A stretch of 64,000 bases of DNA from contig NZ_JAKNHJ010000007.1 in NCBI RefSeq assembly GCF_022133705.1, forward strand, positions 62,001-126,000, written 5' to 3'. Shown here piece after piece: positions 8,400 through 19,223 of the stretch. The notes under the pieces are model-generated. The model saw only the letters and a list, made by a program, of their open reading frames with translations, had not been told where the DNA came from and made no database searches. The first letter of the stretch is position 1. Every line of letters starts with the position of its first letter. This stretch comes from Varibaculum cambriense. GTDB lineage: Bacteria > Actinomycetota > Actinomycetes > Actinomycetales > Actinomycetaceae. The position numbers and the translations under genes were made by a program.

Positions 8400-9961
8400 T
8401 TTCCGGTCCCTTCTACTTGAAACGCCACATCCTGGGTGACAATCACCTGATCGGCAACCTGTGACATTGGATCAACCAGCGGTTGTGGATGCAAACCAAT
8501 CACCAGCATCAGCACGATCAACGGGGCAGCGACTCCCCAACGTTCCCGGTTATCCAAATCCTTAATCGACTTGCGATGTTCCGGAGCCTTTCCGGTGAAA
8601 ATCTTTTGGTAAGGCAAAAGCACATAAACCGCGCCCGCGACTACTCCCACCAAGCAGAGCACTGCTACCCACTGGTAGAGGCGGAAGGTACCAATCAGTA
8701 CCATCAGCTCCGGCACGAAACCAGAAAGACCGGGCAAGGCAATGGCAGCTAATCCAGAGATTAAGAAGGTACCGGCAATCAACGGAGTCACCCGCTGCAT
8801 ACCGCCGTAAGCCTCAATGTCTTGGCTATGTCCGCGCTCAGTGAGGAACCCGCCAATCAAGAACATACCCGCGATCGAGAGGCCGTGCGCCACCATATAA
8901 ACCATGGCACCAGCCAGCGCCACGGTGTTGCCAACATAGATACCCAGCACCATCAGACCAAAGTGCGCTACCGAGGTGAAGGAAATCAGGCGCATTAGAT
9001 CCTTTTGCGCCAAAGCCGTCAGTGAACCCCAGATTACGGAGATCACGGCCAGAATAATGAAAGCCAAGGCGGCACGCCGGGAGGCATTCGGGAAGATGGT
9101 CAAACATAAAGTGATCATCCCGAAGGTACCGATTTTATCCAGGATTCCTACCAGCAGAGCAGAGGTTCCCGGACGGGCGTTCTCGGCGGTGTCTGCAAGC
9201 CAGGTGTGTACTGGCACCATCGGCGCTTTGACCGCAAACGCGATAAAGAAGCTGATCATTAGCGCCATTTCTACCCCGGGGCTAGCTTGCAGCTTTCCGG
9301 CCAAGTTCTCTATGAGGTACAGGCGAGCGTGCTGCTCATTAGAGGCCGCAGCCAGCGGAGAGTAAACATAGATTCCCACGATGCCGATTAGCATAACCAG
9401 TCCGCCTGCCAGGGAATAAAGCAGGAACTTCATAGCTGCGGCTTTCCGTTTTGCCCCATTTCCGTAGCGGCCAACCAGGAAGAACATCGGTACTAGCATG
9501 GCTTCAAATGCCAGGTAGAACACGAAGACGTCACGAGCTGCAAAAATCAGCATCATAAATGCCAGGGTGGCTAAGGTAAGACCCACATACCCGGCGTCAT
9601 CGTAAGGTTTGTTCTCGCCTTCTACATCATGCGCCGAAGCAATCAGCACGATCAAAGTGAGCAGTGCCGAAAGCACTAGCATTGCCAGTCCGAGGCCGTT
9701 TACACCCAGCGCCCAAGAAACTCCCAGGGCGCGAATCCAACTGTGGGTTTCTGCGAACTGGTACGCGGCCGCTTTACCGTAGTCAAAATTCAGCGCCAGG
9801 TAGATGGTGCCCAGCAAGACCAAGGCGGATACTGCGAGACCGATCTGCCGCGCGGCAATCCGTGTTGGCTTTATCAGCCACAGCGCCAAAGCCGCCAGGG
9901 CTGGCAGCACTACTAGCAGCGTTAGCACCGGGAAAGTTGAGTTCAAGACTGTAATTTCCAT
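8396..9961 (-). CDS. nuoM: NADH-quinone oxidoreductase subunit M
   Basis: This 521-residue polytopic antiporter-like complex I subunit has FEAMLVPMFFLVGRYGNG, with the conserved Glu of transmembrane helix 5, and KAPMVPVHTWLADTAENARP, the helix 7 region with the conserved Lys. It takes part in proton translocation in the distal membrane arm. It begins 19 bases after nuoL and overlaps nuoN by four bases. Confidence 0.96.
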   Translation of the reverse strand: MEITVLNSTFPVLTLLVVLPALAALALWLIKPTRIAARQIGLAVSALVLLGTIYLALNFDYGKAAAYQFAETHSWIRALGVSWALGVNGLGLAMLVLSALLTLIVLIASAHDVEGENKPYDDAGYVGLTLATLAFMMLIFAARDVFVFYLAFEAMLVPMFFLVGRYGNGAKRKAAAMKFLLYSLAGGLVMLIGIVGIYVYSPLAAASNEQHARLYLIENLAGKLQASPGVEMALMISFFIAFAVKAPMVPVHTWLADTAENARPGTSALLVGILDKIGTFGMITLCLTIFPNASRRAALAFIILAVISVIWGSLTALAQKDLMRLISFTSVAHFGLMVLGIYVGNTVALAGAMVYMVAHGLSIAGMFLIGGFLTERGHSQDIEAYGGMQRVTPLIAGTFLISGLAAIALPGLSGFVPELMVLIGTFRLYQWVAVLCLVGVVAGAVYVLLPYQKIFTGKAPEHRKSIKDLDNRERWGVAAPLIVLMLVIGLHPQPLVDPMSQVADQVIVTQDVAFQVEGTGK

Positions 9962-9980
9962 TTATCTTTTCCTCCTGCCC

Positions 9981-11981
9981 CTAAACCAATTGGCTTCCGA
10001 CAACCAGGACCAGGGCTAAAAGCACGCCGCCCAGAATGTAACTGGCGTATGCACGGATGTAGCCATTTTGTACATGGCTAAGGGCACGTCCTAGAGCCCC
10101 AGCACACCAGGCGATCCCCCGAACGATGCCATCTATGAGGCCGCGGTCAGCGCCCCCAACTCCGACAGTAAGTAGCTGTGCCGGTAGCATGGCGACCGAC
10201 TCGTTAACCGTGTCCTGATACAGATCCACTCGAGCCGCTTCCACCAGGGCGTTGGAGGCCGGAGCAACTTTCGGTACCGGCTTGCGAACGTACATTACGA
10301 ACGCCAAAGCCAGCCCGCAAAGAACCAGGATCAAAGTGATTACCGAAATCGCGACGTGGGATAGCACGGAAACCGAAGCGTTTTCCGTAGCAGCTGCAGT
10401 GCCAGTAACTGGCTCGAGCCACTGGGTGAACTTATCGGTGAAGCCTAACACCATCCCCATGGCCAGAGAGAACACTGACAGCACCACGATCGGTCCGTTC
10501 ATCAACCAGGAAGCTTCATGCGGATGCACATCGCTGCCACCGTCAAACTCGGTTGTCCACCGCTTTTCGCCATGGAAAATCATGAAGAACAGCCGCGACA
10601 TGTAGAACGAAGTGATTCCCGCGCCCACCATGGCGATCAATCCGAAGATCCAAGCCCCAGTGGTTCCAAAGGCCGCCGAGTTAAAGGCAGCTGCGATAAT
10701 CGGTTCTTTGGAGAAGAAACCCGAGAACGGGGGAATCCCCAAGATCGCCAACCAGGCAATACCAAAACAGATCCAGGAAACCTTCATTACCGTACGCAGA
10801 CCGCCGAACCGACGCATATCTACCTGCTCGTTCATCGCATGCATTACCGAGCCGGCGCCCAGGAACAACTGGGCTTTGAAGAATCCATGTACGAACAGGT
10901 GGAAGATAGCTAGTGTCCAGCCGATGGGCCCCAAACCAGCGCCAAGCATCATGTAGCCAATCTGGGACATAGTGGAGGCAGCCAGTACCTTCTTCATATC
11001 GTCCTTGGCACAACCCACGATTGCCCCGAACAGTAAGGTGATCGCCCCGACGATTGCCACACAGAGCTGGGCAGTCGGAGAGGCCACAAAGATATCGCCA
11101 GAACGCACAATCAAGTACACACCGGCGGTAACCATGGTGGCCGCGTGGATTAGTGCCGACACCGGGGTGGGGCCGGCCATAGCGTCGCCGAGCCAGGCTT
11201 GCAGCGGGAACTGCGCGGATTTACCGCAAGCAGCCAGTAGCAAGAACAGCCCGATGGCAGTAGCCCAGCCGCCGGTCATATCCCCCGAGCGAGAAGCTCC
11301 CAGTACATCGACGAACTTCATGGAATTGAATTCCGCGTACATGGCCATCATGGCCAGCAGCAGACCCAGGTCACCGACGCGGTTCATTACGAAGGCTTTC
11401 TTGGCGGCTACCGCATTGGCTAGTTCGTGATTCCAGAAGCCGATCAACAGGTAGGATGCCAGGCCGACGCCCTCCCAACCGAAGAACAATGCCACATAGG
11501 AATCCGATAGCACCAGCGTCAGCATCGAGGCCACGAAGAAGTTCAGGTAGGCGAAGAAACGTCGCCGATCCGGATCGTGTTCCATATAGGCCACGGAATA
11601 GACGTGGATCAGAGAACCCACAAACGTAACCAGCAGTACGAAGGTCATCGAGAGCGGATCCAGGAGCAGATTCCAGGAAAGCTCAATGGTCTCATTTCCG
11701 CCTCCGGCCTTAAACCAGGTAAACACCGGAGCTAAAATCGATCTTTCAGCTGGCGCCTGCCCGATCATTTGGCAGAAAATAATAAAGCCGATCAGGAAAG
11801 AGCTCCAGGAGGCAGCAACTGCCAACCAGTGTCCCCATTTATCGGTAACCCGACCACATACCAGCAGAAAAGCGGAAGATAACAGTGGAATTGCCACCAT
11901 CAGCCAAGCGTATTCCGCTAGTCCCGTAGCCGACACATTTGCCATTTGCTCTGCCGCGGTATTTAGCAACAACGAGTTCAT
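9981..11981 (-). CDS. nuoL: NADH-quinone oxidoreductase subunit L
   Basis: At 666 residues this is the largest membrane subunit of complex I, with a long C-terminal region that contains the lateral helix. Signatures are FFGWEGVGLASYLLIGFW, KKAFVMNRVGDLGLLLAM and SAQFPLQAWLGDAMAGPTPV with a downstream HAATMVTAGVYL. It forms the distal antiporter module of the pump. The gene starts 15 bases after nuoK and is a normal length for the family. Confidence 0.96.
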   Translation of the reverse strand: MNSLLLNTAAEQMANVSATGLAEYAWLMVAIPLLSSAFLLVCGRVTDKWGHWLAVAASWSSFLIGFIIFCQMIGQAPAERSILAPVFTWFKAGGGNETIELSWNLLLDPLSMTFVLLVTFVGSLIHVYSVAYMEHDPDRRRFFAYLNFFVASMLTLVLSDSYVALFFGWEGVGLASYLLIGFWNHELANAVAAKKAFVMNRVGDLGLLLAMMAMYAEFNSMKFVDVLGASRSGDMTGGWATAIGLFLLLAACGKSAQFPLQAWLGDAMAGPTPVSALIHAATMVTAGVYLIVRSGDIFVASPTAQLCVAIVGAITLLFGAIVGCAKDDMKKVLAASTMSQIGYMMLGAGLGPIGWTLAIFHLFVHGFFKAQLFLGAGSVMHAMNEQVDMRRFGGLRTVMKVSWICFGIAWLAILGIPPFSGFFSKEPIIAAAFNSAAFGTTGAWIFGLIAMVGAGITSFYMSRLFFMIFHGEKRWTTEFDGGSDVHPHEASWLMNGPIVVLSVFSLAMGMVLGFTDKFTQWLEPVTGTAAATENASVSVLSHVAISVITLILVLCGLALAFVMYVRKPVPKVAPASNALVEAARVDLYQDTVNESVAMLPAQLLTVGVGGADRGLIDGIVRGIAWCAGALGRALSHVQNGYIRAYASYILGGVLLALVLVVGSQLV

Positions 11982-11996
11982 TACTTTCTATACCCC

Positions 11997-12296
11997 CTAG
12001 CGTCCCATCAAACGCACTTCATCGACCGAGGTCGAACGACGCGTCCTAAAGATCGAGACGATGATCGCCAGGCCTACCACCACTTCTGCGGCGGCTACCA
12101 CCATGACGAAGAAGGCCATCACTTGCCCTTCAATGTTTTGATGCATATTGGAGAAAGTCACCAGCATCAAGTTACAGGAGTTAAGCATCAACTCCACTCC
12201 CATCAGAGCGATTACCGCCGAGTGGCGGGTCAAAACGATCACCGCACCGATGAAGAAGAGGATGACTGCCAATACTAGATATGAAGTCAAAGACAT
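11997..12296 (-). CDS. nuoK: NADH-quinone oxidoreductase subunit K
   Basis: This 99-residue protein with three predicted membrane helices is the usual size for NuoK. It contains [17 protein letters not shown], with the conserved glutamate of helix 2, and a second acidic residue in [11 protein letters not shown]. It contributes to the central proton path of complex I. Start and nuoJ stop overlap by one base (TAATG), so translation is coupled. Confidence 0.96.
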   Translation of the reverse strand: MSLTSYLVLAVILFFIGAVIVLTRHSAVIALMGVELMLNSCNLMLVTFSNMHQNIEGQVMAFFVMVVAAAEVVVGLAIIVSIFRTRRSTSVDEVRLMGR

Positions 12297-13321
12297 TATT
12301 CACTGACCTCCGTTTGTGAGGCATCCAGGTTGGATGCGGCCGGCGGATCGCTAGGGGGCGTTCCCTCAATCTTGGGGGTGACTACCCGGGTCTTAGGGGC
12401 GTTCAATCCACTAGGAGCGTCTTGGCCGGCCATCCCCCAGGCTCCAGATTTAGCAACTGCTTTCGAGGCCGCAGTGGAGTGTACCCCTTGCGCGGGGTTC
12501 GCTCCGAGGTCGGCGCGAATCTTCTCTACCAAGTGAGGTGCCGCTTCTCCCAGCGAGCGGTCAGCGTTGCGGGCACGCAGCGCCGGGGAAACCGAGTTGA
12601 CGATCGGACGTTGATCTTCGCCTGAAATGTTGGGAGTGTCGGTCGCGTTAGTAGTTTGGTAAACACCCGCGGCGGGCTGTTGACCGGGATGAATACCCCG
12701 TTTAGCATAATCTTCCATCCGCGCCTGCGCCGTCTCGGGCTGCTTAAACAGCTTATGGAGACGATCGCCGTGAGTTAGCGACACCGCCGCGACTACCGCG
12801 ATGATCAGCAGACAGCCGATTACTTCCATAGTGTAAATATGCTCGGTGAACAGGCTCATCGCGATCTTGACCGGGTTAGAATCGGTGGTACCTTGGGGTG
12901 AGCCAGTAGGCATATCCGGAACTTGACCAAACTTTGGTAAATACGCCTTGACTAGCATAACTGCCACGAAAATCGCTCCGAAAGCACCGGCACAAATTGC
13001 ACCCCAGCGGAGGAAACGACGGGTACGCAAGTAGTTATCCGAGGCAGCGACCCCCACCATCATGATAATGAACAGTATCAAGGTCATGACGGCGCCGGTA
13101 TAGACCACGACTTGCACTACCCCAATAAAGTAGGCCCCCTGCGAGGCGTACATCATCGCTAGGCAGAGCATTACCCCTACCATGCAGATCGCAGAGTGTA
13201 CTGCGGTTCGGCAAAACAGTACGCCGAGCGCTAGCGCCACCATGATTACTGCCGTGACCCAGAAGAATACGGTTTGTCCCGTACTAAAATCTGTAGCTGC
13301 GGCTTGGGCTAGCAATGTCAT
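12296..13321 (-). CDS. nuoJ: NADH-quinone oxidoreductase subunit J with long C-terminal tail
   Basis: The first ~190 residues are a NuoJ membrane domain with five helices (for example [20 protein letters not shown], the conserved helix 3 with a pi-bulge region). The remaining ~150 residues are soluble, rich in Ala, Pro, Ser and Thr, and unlike core NuoJ; they start around [19 protein letters not shown]. Extended NuoJ tails occur in actinobacteria, but at 341 residues this one is long. The start overlaps the nuoI stop as ATGA. Confidence 0.94.
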   Translation of the reverse strand: MTLLAQAAATDFSTGQTVFFWVTAVIMVALALGVLFCRTAVHSAICMVGVMLCLAMMYASQGAYFIGVVQVVVYTGAVMTLILFIIMMVGVAASDNYLRTRRFLRWGAICAGAFGAIFVAVMLVKAYLPKFGQVPDMPTGSPQGTTDSNPVKIAMSLFTEHIYTMEVIGCLLIIAVVAAVSLTHGDRLHKLFKQPETAQARMEDYAKRGIHPGQQPAAGVYQTTNATDTPNISGEDQRPIVNSVSPALRARNADRSLGEAAPHLVEKIRADLGANPAQGVHSTAASKAVAKSGAWGMAGQDAPSGLNAPKTRVVTPKIEGTPPSDPPAASNLDASQTEVSE

Positions 13322-13971
13322 TGCTGAACCTCCTTAACCCCCGACTGTTTAAGAGTCGGATCGTCTGGACGGTGCTCGGCGACCCAATCACGTTGCGCCT
13401 GGGTCACACCGGTCACCTTCCCCCGGTAATAATCACCATCGGTGGTTCCTTCCACCATCGGGTGCGGAGCCGAAAGCATCCCGTCCTCAAGAGGAGCGAG
13501 GATCTGATCTTTCTCGTAAATCATAGTTTCGCGGTGATAATCCGCCATCTCAAAATCATTGCTCATGGTAAGAGCTCTGGTGGGACAGGCTTCAATACAC
13601 ATTCCGCAGAAAATACAACGCAGATAGTTGATTTGGTAAACCCGGCCGTAACGCTCCCCGGGTGAATACTGTGCCTGCGGAGTATTAGCCGCGGCCTCTA
13701 CATAGATGGCATCCGCGGGGCACGCCCAGGCACAAAGCTCACATCCGATGCATTTTTCCAAACCATCGGGATAGTGGTTCAGCTGATGGCGTCCGTGAAA
13801 CCGTGGTTGCACATGCGGCGCCTCATAGGGGTATTGCTCAGTTACCGTGGGACGGAAGAAGGAGCGAAAAGTAACCCCGAATCCGGCTACGGGAGCGAAA
13901 AACTCGCCTAACGCGCCCTTTTCATCGGGCTCAAAGCTCATATCTTCCCTGGTGGGATTGCGTTTACTCAT
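13318..13971 (-). CDS. nuoI: NADH-quinone oxidoreductase subunit I (2x[4Fe-4S])
   Basis: This peripheral-arm subunit carries two ferredoxin-type clusters: [12 protein letters not shown] and [12 protein letters not shown]. The clusters (N6a/N6b) pass electrons towards NuoB near the quinone site. The protein has 217 residues; the ~60 after the second cluster form an ordinary tail. It overlaps nuoH by eight bases and nuoJ by four. Confidence 0.97.
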   Translation of the reverse strand: MSKRNPTREDMSFEPDEKGALGEFFAPVAGFGVTFRSFFRPTVTEQYPYEAPHVQPRFHGRHQLNHYPDGLEKCIGCELCAWACPADAIYVEAAANTPQAQYSPGERYGRVYQINYLRCIFCGMCIEACPTRALTMSNDFEMADYHRETMIYEKDQILAPLEDGMLSAPHPMVEGTTDGDYYRGKVTGVTQAQRDWVAEHRPDDPTLKQSGVKEVQQ

Positions 13972-15313
13972 TTGATTCCCCTTCGTTGGCTACCAGGTGA
14001 TCTTCCCCGGCACTCGCCCGCACCAAGGAGCGCGGACTGGGAGGTAGTACTTGCCCTGGCAGAGGTGGCACCGGATATCCGCCTTTAAAAGCGTCAAAGG
14101 GCTCGCTGGCTGCGGCATCCTTTTGTGCTTGCTTTTCTAGAGCCTTGCGATCGGCCTTGCCCCCGGTTATCCAAATAATGATAAGGGCAACTACGAAGAC
14201 GGCCGCAATCGCCATCATTCTTTGCGAAATACTGCCGATTCCATAGACGGTAACTACCCGCATCACGACTACCACTACCATCCAGGCGATCGATACCGGC
14301 AGCAGAATCTTCCAACCGAGCATCATTAACTGGTCATAGCGAACCCGCAGCAGGGTACCGCGTACCCAAATCATGAACCACATGACCGCCCAAACTTTGA
14401 TTCCAAACCACAGGAATGGCCAAAGTCCGCTGTTGAGCGCGCCCCCGAGAATCGCATCCCCACCGGGGAAACGCCAACCACCCAGGAACAGGGTCACGCA
14501 GATCCCCGATACGTTAAACATGTTGATGTATTCCGCCAGGTAGAACCAGGCGAACTTCATCGAGGAGTACTCGGTCATATGCCCAGCGACGATCTCACCT
14601 TCACATTCAGGCAAGTCGAAAGGCAAACGGTTAACTTCACCCATCATCGAAATCACGTAGATTACGAAAGCGGGGAAGAGGGCGACGCACCACCACATGG
14701 GGCTTTGCGCAGCCACAATCTCCGAGGTTTTCATGGAACCGGAAACTACGAATACTGATACCAGAGACATTCCCATTGCCAGCTCGTAGCTGATTACCTG
14801 CGCCGCGGAGCGGGTTGCACCATAAAGCGGCAGGTGCCCGTTGGACGCCCAGCCGCCGAGGATAATACCGTAAACGCCCAGACCTGCAACGGCGAGCATA
14901 TAAAGCACCGCCACATTAGAATCGGTCAGCTGTAAGGGGGTGGAGAAACTGCCAATATGCAGATCGGGTCCGAAAGGAATCACCGCGTAAATGCAGAAGG
15001 CACAAGCGGCGGTAATAACCGGTGCCAGTAGATAAAGCACCTTGTCTACATTCCGTTTGAAGATATCTTCTTTAGTTAGTAGCTTGATGGCATCGGCTAG
15101 CGCCTGGAAAAGCCCCAGTGGACCGTGCACATTCGGCCCCGGTCGGGTCTGAATTCGCCCCAGGCCGCGCCTTTCCACCCACAGGGCCATGATCACACTG
15201 ATAATCAGCCATGCCACGATGAATACTGCCTTTATCAAGGTTATCCACCAGGTGTCATTACTGAAATCAGCGGCACCAGTACTACTTGCGCTTAGCAGGA
15301 TTGTGGTATTCAC
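13964..15313 (-). CDS. nuoH: NADH-quinone oxidoreductase subunit H
   Basis: This membrane subunit forms the quinone entry chamber. It shows [20 protein letters not shown] and [20 protein letters not shown], the two acidic cytoplasmic loops conserved in NuoH. At 449 residues it has an extra soluble C-terminus of about 70 residues (after [18 protein letters not shown]), rich in Ala and Pro. Overlap with nuoG is four bases. Confidence 0.96.
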   Translation of the reverse strand: MNTTILLSASSTGAADFSNDTWWITLIKAVFIVAWLIISVIMALWVERRGLGRIQTRPGPNVHGPLGLFQALADAIKLLTKEDIFKRNVDKVLYLLAPVITAACAFCIYAVIPFGPDLHIGSFSTPLQLTDSNVAVLYMLAVAGLGVYGIILGGWASNGHLPLYGATRSAAQVISYELAMGMSLVSVFVVSGSMKTSEIVAAQSPMWWCVALFPAFVIYVISMMGEVNRLPFDLPECEGEIVAGHMTEYSSMKFAWFYLAEYINMFNVSGICVTLFLGGWRFPGGDAILGGALNSGLWPFLWFGIKVWAVMWFMIWVRGTLLRVRYDQLMMLGWKILLPVSIAWMVVVVVMRVVTVYGIGSISQRMMAIAAVFVVALIIIWITGGKADRKALEKQAQKDAAASEPFDAFKGGYPVPPLPGQVLPPSPRSLVRASAGEDHLVANEGESNE

Positions 15314-17913
15314 TGCTGCACCTCCGCATTGGGCTCTAACTGGACTAAGGCGCCACTGGTGACGCCCAAAGATTCATACACGTGTGAGCCGGCTGAACAT
15401 TCGGGCACCCACACGACACGCTGCGGCATTTTGGTTAGTACCACGGGCACCTGGATTTGTCCCCCGTCCGTTATCAGGCTGATAGCGCCGCCATCTGTTA
15501 TGCCAAACTCTTGCGCAGTTTCCGGGCTGATACGCGCAAACGAGGCGCGCCCAGCCGCTTGCATATCGGTGGCTCCCACCTGCAAAAGACCTTCATCGAT
15601 CTGAGTCTTATGGCAAGTGATCACCACTTGCTTATCGGGGGGAGTTACCAACTCGGCAGGGGTGGCACCTGCAAACGTTACCCGTTTGCCATCCCAGTCC
15701 ATAAGCTCATTAGCTTCCGCGTAAAGGGACTTCAGGGAATCAATCCCCAATTCCACTCCCATCACTTGGGCTAACTTGCCCAGCACTTCCCAGTCCGGCA
15801 TGTCATGGGAAACCAGGGCCTGTCCGAAGGGACGCAATCGGCCTTCCCAGTTAATAAAGGTACCGGGTTTCTCCGAAACTGGCGCCACCGGGAAAACTAC
15901 GTCCGCTGCCTGAGCAGCCGGCGTGAGATTAACTTCCAGGGAAACCACGAAGGAGGCCGCAGCTAAGGCTTTTTGCGCTAACTCCTGATTTGGCAGGTCG
16001 CGCAAGTCTAGACCACCGAGCACCAGGGCAGACAGTTCCCCAGAGCATGCGCCCTCTAGAATCTTCTGCGTATCACGGCCAGGAGTATCTGGCAGTTGCG
16101 CATTCCAAGCAGCAGCTAGATCACTGCGGGCTTCCGCGTCCCGCGCATCGCGGCCAAAGGGCAACAAGCCGGGTAAAGTGCCGGCTTCTACTCCCCCGCG
16201 TTCGCCGCTGCGGCGCGGAATCCAAGCTAGCCGGGCTCCACTGCGAGCTGCCAAATCATTAACAGCCGCTAGTAAGCCCGGAACGGTACCGGCGCGTTCG
16301 CCAACTACGATTACTGCGTCCTCGTCTTTAAGGCCGGCAAAAACTGTACCGAAGTCCCCTTCGGCCTCTGCTTTTACATTGGCTACTACTTCCGGCTCAG
16401 TTCCGGGAGCGGCGAACAGTACGGTGGCGGCAGTTTTTACCGAGGAGGGAGAGGCGAAAGGAGCCACTGTAGCTACCTTTACGCTTCCGGAGCGTACCCC
16501 TTTACGCAACCGCAAGAATACCGCACCGCATTCGTCCTCAGGTTCGAAACCTACCAATAGCACTTGACCGGCTTTTTCGAGGTCAGAGTAGGTTATTGGC
16601 ATTCCTGCACCCGCGAAATAGGCGCCTAAGAAAGTTTCTTCTTCCCGGCCAGCCGCGCGGGTGCGCTGATCAATATCATTAGTTCCGCAAACAACGCGAG
16701 CAAACTTGGACCAGGTGTAGGCGTCCTCGAAAGTTAGCCTGCCACCGGGGAGGAAACCAACTTTTCCTTTCCCAGCTGCTGCCAGTCCCTTAGCGGCGCG
16801 ATCAAAAGCATCCGACCACGAGGTAGGAACCAGTTTCCCGTCCTCACGCACCAGCGGAGTTTTAATCCGGGAAGACTGGAATTGCCACTGGTAACCAAAG
16901 CGATCTTTATCGGTGATCCATTCTTCGTTTACCTCCAGATCCTTTTGCGCTAGGCGTCGGGTGATGGTTCCGCGACGAATATCGGTGCGCAAAGCAGAAC
17001 CAGAAGCGTCCTGTTCGGTGACTCCCCGGGTGGAAACCAAATCGAAAGGCCGTGCCCGGAAGCGATAACGTTTTGAGGTCAGTGCCCCTACCGGACAGAT
17101 TTGAATGATATTGCCCGAGAAATAGGAGCTAAACAGCCTGCCTGCCTGGTCTTTCTCGTCCACGCCAGCGCCGATGGCGGCCGGGGAAGAAAGCGGAGCA
17201 GGTTTGCCGTGAGAGTCCGAAAACGCTTCAGCACCGGGATTGAGGCGAAGGCTCGGGTGAGAACCGTCAGAATCGGAGATTCCCAAGATCTTCTGGTCAA
17301 AGGCGCCAATGTTTTCACCCATGAAATCGTGATCGTCACGGGGAGAGGAACCGCCCCCGCGTCCTTGCAAAGCGATGAAAGAGTCGCCCGCAATCTGGTT
17401 AGCGAACCGCACACAGCGCTGACACAGCACGCAGCGTTCCCGGTCAATCAAAATCTGGCTAGTAAGCTCTACCGGTTTTGGCCACAGCCGCTTTTCATCA
17501 CTAAAGCGGGTATGCAAAGTGCCATGCGACATGGCTTGATTTTGCAGTGGGCATTCCCCGCCCTTATCGCAAATCGGGCAATCCAGGGGGTGGTTAATCA
17601 ACAGGAATTCGGTAATCCCGTGCTGAGCTTTCTGCGCTACTTCCGAAGTCGCGGCAGTTTTTATCTCCATCCCGGCCATCGCGGTCATCGTGCAGGCTGG
17701 CTGAGGCTTGGGCATGGGACGAACTACCCCATCACGTCCCGGCATCGCCACCTCTACCAGGCATTGCCGGCAGGCTCCTGCCGGGTCTAGCAGCGGATGG
17801 TCACAGAACCGCGGAATATGGATTCCCAGTTTTTCGGCTGCGCGAATTAGCAGTGTACCTTTAGCGACCTCAATGTCCTGGCCGTCAATATTGATTTGGA
17901 CTTGCTCACTCAC
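15310..17913 (-). CDS. nuoG: NADH-quinone oxidoreductase subunit G
   Basis: This is an 867-residue iron-sulfur subunit. The N-terminal ferredoxin fold has GACRQCLVEV; further cluster ligands are CPICDKGGECPLQNQ, RCVLCQRCVRFANQ and IIQICPVGALTSKRYRFRAR. The remainder is a molybdopterin-oxidoreductase-like domain without cofactor, as in all NuoG. Clusters N1b, N4 and N5 conduct electrons from NuoF to NuoI. A GTG start overlaps the nuoF stop by four bases. Confidence 0.96.
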   Translation of the reverse strand: MSEQVQINIDGQDIEVAKGTLLIRAAEKLGIHIPRFCDHPLLDPAGACRQCLVEVAMPGRDGVVRPMPKPQPACTMTAMAGMEIKTAATSEVAQKAQHGITEFLLINHPLDCPICDKGGECPLQNQAMSHGTLHTRFSDEKRLWPKPVELTSQILIDRERCVLCQRCVRFANQIAGDSFIALQGRGGGSSPRDDHDFMGENIGAFDQKILGISDSDGSHPSLRLNPGAEAFSDSHGKPAPLSSPAAIGAGVDEKDQAGRLFSSYFSGNIIQICPVGALTSKRYRFRARPFDLVSTRGVTEQDASGSALRTDIRRGTITRRLAQKDLEVNEEWITDKDRFGYQWQFQSSRIKTPLVREDGKLVPTSWSDAFDRAAKGLAAAGKGKVGFLPGGRLTFEDAYTWSKFARVVCGTNDIDQRTRAAGREEETFLGAYFAGAGMPITYSDLEKAGQVLLVGFEPEDECGAVFLRLRKGVRSGSVKVATVAPFASPSSVKTAATVLFAAPGTEPEVVANVKAEAEGDFGTVFAGLKDEDAVIVVGERAGTVPGLLAAVNDLAARSGARLAWIPRRSGERGGVEAGTLPGLLPFGRDARDAEARSDLAAAWNAQLPDTPGRDTQKILEGACSGELSALVLGGLDLRDLPNQELAQKALAAASFVVSLEVNLTPAAQAADVVFPVAPVSEKPGTFINWEGRLRPFGQALVSHDMPDWEVLGKLAQVMGVELGIDSLKSLYAEANELMDWDGKRVTFAGATPAELVTPPDKQVVITCHKTQIDEGLLQVGATDMQAAGRASFARISPETAQEFGITDGGAISLITDGGQIQVPVVLTKMPQRVVWVPECSAGSHVYESLGVTSGALVQLEPNAEVQQ

Positions 17914-19223
17914 AGGGCGCCTCCTTTATTAAAAACCTCCGAGGCGGCGGGCGGGAATGCCTCCCACCAGGGAGTCGTATATCCGGCCTCGAACTCTTCG
18001 CGGAACTTGTCGATTCCGCTACGCACCGGGGTGGCCGCTGCATCACCGAGGGCGCAGAAGCTGCGTCCCGCGATATTGCCGGCAATATCGTAAAGCAGGT
18101 CTACATCGCCCTCTTGACCTTTGCCGGCCTCTAAGCGGTGCATTATCTGTTTCATCCAATAGGTACCCTCACGGCAGGGGGTGCATTTACCGCAAGATTC
18201 ATGCTGGTAGAAATCAGTCCAACGGCTAATTACCCGTACTACGGAAGTAGTTTCATCAAAGACTTGCAGGGCGCGGGTTGCCAGCATGGATCCGGCGGAT
18301 GCCACGTCCTCGTAAGTTAAGGGGACATCTAAGTCATCGGCGGTAAATAGCGGAGTCGAGGATCCACCCGGGGTGTAGAACTTTAAGGTGTGCCCCTCGC
18401 GAATCCCGCCGGAGTATTCCAGCAGTTCGCGCATGGTAATTCCAAACGGTGCCTCATAAAGACCCGGATGTTTAACGTGTCCAGAAAGGTTAAACATGCC
18501 GTAACCTAGAGATTTGTCTTGTCCCATCGAGGCATACCATTCCACCGAATTACGGAAGACCGTAGATACCTGGGCAATAGTTTCGGCGTTATTGATTACC
18601 GTAGGACGAGCATAAAGCCCCTTGACTGCCGGGAAGGGCGGTTTCAAACGGGGGTGCCCTCGCTTGCCCTCTAAGGAATCCAGCAGCGCGGTTTCTTCCC
18701 CGCAAATATAGGCACCGGCACCGGCGTGGGCAATCAGCTTCAGATCACCCAATAACCCGGCATCTTCGGCCTCTTTAATTGCCACTAGCAGGCGATTATA
18801 GGCGTGAACGACTTCGCCCCGGATATAGATAAAAGCGTGATCGCAACCGATAGCCAAGCAGGTGATGGCCACCCCTTCGATAACCGCGTGCGGATTAGCC
18901 AAAATCATCGGGATATCTTTGCAGGTACCCGGCTCGGATTCGTCGCAGTTAACGGTCAGGTAACGCGGACCGCCGTCATCAGGCGGTAGGAACGACCATT
19001 TCAGACCAGTACCGAACCCGGCACCACCACGTCCGCGCACGCCGGCTTGCTTGACTGCATCCAGAATTTGCGCCGGTTCCATTTGCTTGGCTTTTTCCAG
19101 GCCGGCGTACCCGCCAGTTTTCTGGTAGGCCTGCAGCGTCCAGCTCTCCGGCTCCCGATACTGTTTAGTGATAATCGGGGTCAGCGGAACCCGGCGGATC
19201 TCAGACTTTCCGTTTTCGCTCAC
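17910..19223 (-). CDS. nuoF: NADH-quinone oxidoreductase subunit F (NADH/FMN site)
   Basis: This flavoprotein oxidises NADH. The glycine-rich NADH/FMN region GRGGAGFGTGLKWSF is at about residue 65, followed by CGEETALLDSLEGKRGHP. The N3 [4Fe-4S] ligands are in ESCGKCTPCREGTYWM plus a Cys near the C-terminus (SFCALGDAA). The length of 437 residues is typical. The GTG start overlaps nuoE by four bases. Confidence 0.97.
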   Translation of the reverse strand: MSENGKSEIRRVPLTPIITKQYREPESWTLQAYQKTGGYAGLEKAKQMEPAQILDAVKQAGVRGRGGAGFGTGLKWSFLPPDDGGPRYLTVNCDESEPGTCKDIPMILANPHAVIEGVAITCLAIGCDHAFIYIRGEVVHAYNRLLVAIKEAEDAGLLGDLKLIAHAGAGAYICGEETALLDSLEGKRGHPRLKPPFPAVKGLYARPTVINNAETIAQVSTVFRNSVEWYASMGQDKSLGYGMFNLSGHVKHPGLYEAPFGITMRELLEYSGGIREGHTLKFYTPGGSSTPLFTADDLDVPLTYEDVASAGSMLATRALQVFDETTSVVRVISRWTDFYQHESCGKCTPCREGTYWMKQIMHRLEAGKGQEGDVDLLYDIAGNIAGRSFCALGDAAATPVRSGIDKFREEFEAGYTTPWWEAFPPAASEVFNKGGAL